Positions 6,732 to 7,247 of a stretch of 7,247 bases of DNA are shown piece by piece. Every line of letters begins with the position of its first letter. Within the stretch, counting starts at the first letter, position 1. The DNA comes from Gammaproteobacteria bacterium. Lineage in GTDB: Bacteria > Pseudomonadota > Gammaproteobacteria > Xanthomonadales > Xanthomonadaceae. A program made the position numbers and the translations under genes. The notes below the pieces were generated by a model. It worked only from the letters and a program-made list of their open reading frames with translations, was not told the origin of the DNA and did not search any database. The stretch covers positions 1 through 7,247 of the forward strand of contig JANYBA010000299.1 in assembly GCA_025360985.1 (NCBI GenBank), given 5' to 3'.

Positions 6732-7174
6732 GCTTTCACCGCGCTGGCCAGGTAGTTGATCTCGGTCCGGCCGCTGATCCAGGCCTTGTGGCGGATCGGG
6801 TCGTAGGCCAGGCCACTGACGTCGTCGAGCTGCAAGCCGGCCTCGCGCAACCAGGCCGCGAGTTCTGACGGTTTGATGAAACTCTTGTAGTCGTGTGTCC
6901 CCTTGGGCAACAGGCCGGCAAGGTATTCGGCGCCGACGATCGCGGCCGCGAACGCCAAGGGATGGCGATTGAGGGTCGAGACAAAAAGCTTGCCGCCCGG
7001 CTTGAGCAGGTCCGCGCAGGCGCGCAGCACCGAGGCAGCATCGGGCACGTGTTCGAGCATCTCCATGCAGGTGATCGCGTCGAAACTCGCGGGCTCGGCT
7101 TCGGCCAGCGCTTCGACGGCTTGCAGCCGGTAGTCGACTTTCAAGCCCGACTCAAGCAAGTTGGGCTTTGACAC
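6728..7174 (-). CDS. ubiG: 5'-truncated ubiG (ubiquinone biosynthesis O-methyltransferase), C-terminal part
   Basis: UbiG is a SAM-dependent methyltransferase that carries out both O-methylation steps of ubiquinone synthesis at the inner membrane. The visible 148 residues (from a GTG at 7174) match the C-terminal part: [18 protein letters not shown] (6-23), [15 protein letters not shown] (31-45), [15 protein letters not shown] (56-70), [17 protein letters not shown] (89-105) and the NYLASAVKA end. UbiG proteins are about 240 residues. Roughly the first 90 residues, including the glycine-rich SAM-binding motif (VLDVGCGGG type), are missing. Reading upstream, the frame gives seven unrelated residues (SARAFGN, ending at 7175) and reaches a TAG at 7196-7198. 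Similarity to UbiG is clear only up to about 7160-7168. The GTG at 7174 is just the first available start codon and need not be used. The product as it stands could not bind SAM normally, so this is a pseudogene if the junction is real, or an assembly artefact. Confidence 0.85.
   Translation of the reverse strand: MSKPNLLESGLKVDYRLQAVEALAEAEPASFDAITCMEMLEHVPDAASVLRACADLLKPGGKLFVSTLNRHPLAFAAAIVGAEYLAGLLPKGTHDYKSFIKPSELAAWLREAGLQLDDVSGLAYDPIRHKAWISGRTEINYLASAVKA
7143..7168. repeat. Short inverted repeat at the ubiG breakpoint
   Basis: The arms AAGCCCGA (7143-7150) and TTGGGCTT (7161-7168) can pair over 8 positions, one of them G-T, around a 10-base loop. A direct repeat TCAAGC also occurs at 7141 and 7152. 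The hairpin sits where UbiG similarity fades. There is no T-run on either side, so it is not a typical terminator. It may be chance or may relate to the breakpoint. Confidence 0.3.
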
Positions 7175-7247
7175 GTTCCCAAATGCCCGCGCGGACTAAG
7201 CAATCCTTGACGAGCGCGTAATCGACTTCATTTTGTTTTTTCATGGC
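7152..7247 (-). CDS. Unidentified ORF, partial or small, running into ubiG
   Basis: An open frame enters from the window's right edge and ends with TGA at 7152-7154, inside the ubiG remnant in a different frame. It encodes 31 residues: an Ala codon, then ATG at 7244 and [14 protein letters not shown], with an end of [10 protein letters not shown] do not recognise the family. The ATG could be a true start, making this the front of a gene cut by the junction. Alternatively the frame could be the tail of a longer protein, for example one carried by an inserted element. The DNA around 7205-7245 is clearly richer in A/T than the rest of the window, which suggests a different origin from the ubiG operon. 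It is too short to prove coding. Confidence 0.35.
   Translation of the reverse strand, partial: AMKKQNEVDYALVKDCLVRAGIWERVKAQLA

Overview
The window is dense, GC-rich DNA, coding almost end to end. The gene set (ubiG, a MupP-type HAD phosphatase, a squalene/phytoene-synthase-like protein, FolE2, and a DUF2339/DUF3999 pair) and the codon bias towards G/C third positions suggest a gammaproteobacterium, most likely of the Xanthomonadales (Lysobacter/Xanthomonas relatives). That placement is inference from gene content and protein flavour; no rRNA or other marker gene is present.

Layout from left to right. Positions 1-222 (+) hold the C-terminal end of an M23 (LytM) peptidase cut by the window edge. 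Everything else is on the minus strand. Reading in the direction of transcription, from the right edge leftwards: an unidentified, relatively AT-rich ORF tail (about 7152-7247); a 5'-truncated ubiG (6728-7174); a HAD phosphatase of the Gph/MupP type (6060-6731); a squalene/phytoene-synthase-like protein (5303-6058); a 74-base gap that may hold a promoter; folE2 (4281-5228); a large DUF2339 membrane protein (1566-4259); and a DUF3999 envelope protein (232-1569). DUF3999 converges on the M23 gene with only 9 bases between the two stop codons.

There appear to be two transcription units. The first is ubiG-mupP-synthase-like, tightly coupled (a GTGA overlap, then a one-base gap). It combines ubiquinone biosynthesis, a sugar-phosphate phosphatase probably acting in muramic acid recycling, and a prenyl-synthase-fold protein without visible aspartate-rich catalytic motifs. 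The second is folE2-DUF2339-DUF3999 (21-base gap, then an ATGA overlap). It joins a zinc-independent GTP cyclohydrolase to a pair of envelope proteins of unknown function that normally occur together.

The strongest oddity is at the right edge. The reading frame of ubiG loses family similarity near position 7160-7170 and meets a stop at 7196-7198. The SAM-binding N-terminal third is absent and is replaced by unrelated, lower-GC sequence encoding another open frame. This is either an insertion/rearrangement breakpoint or an assembly chimera near a contig end. No CRISPR array, tRNA, rRNA or complete mobile element is visible. I see no convincing new multi-gene defence or mobile system. The more interesting unknowns are the DUF2339/DUF3999 pair and the degenerate synthase-like protein.
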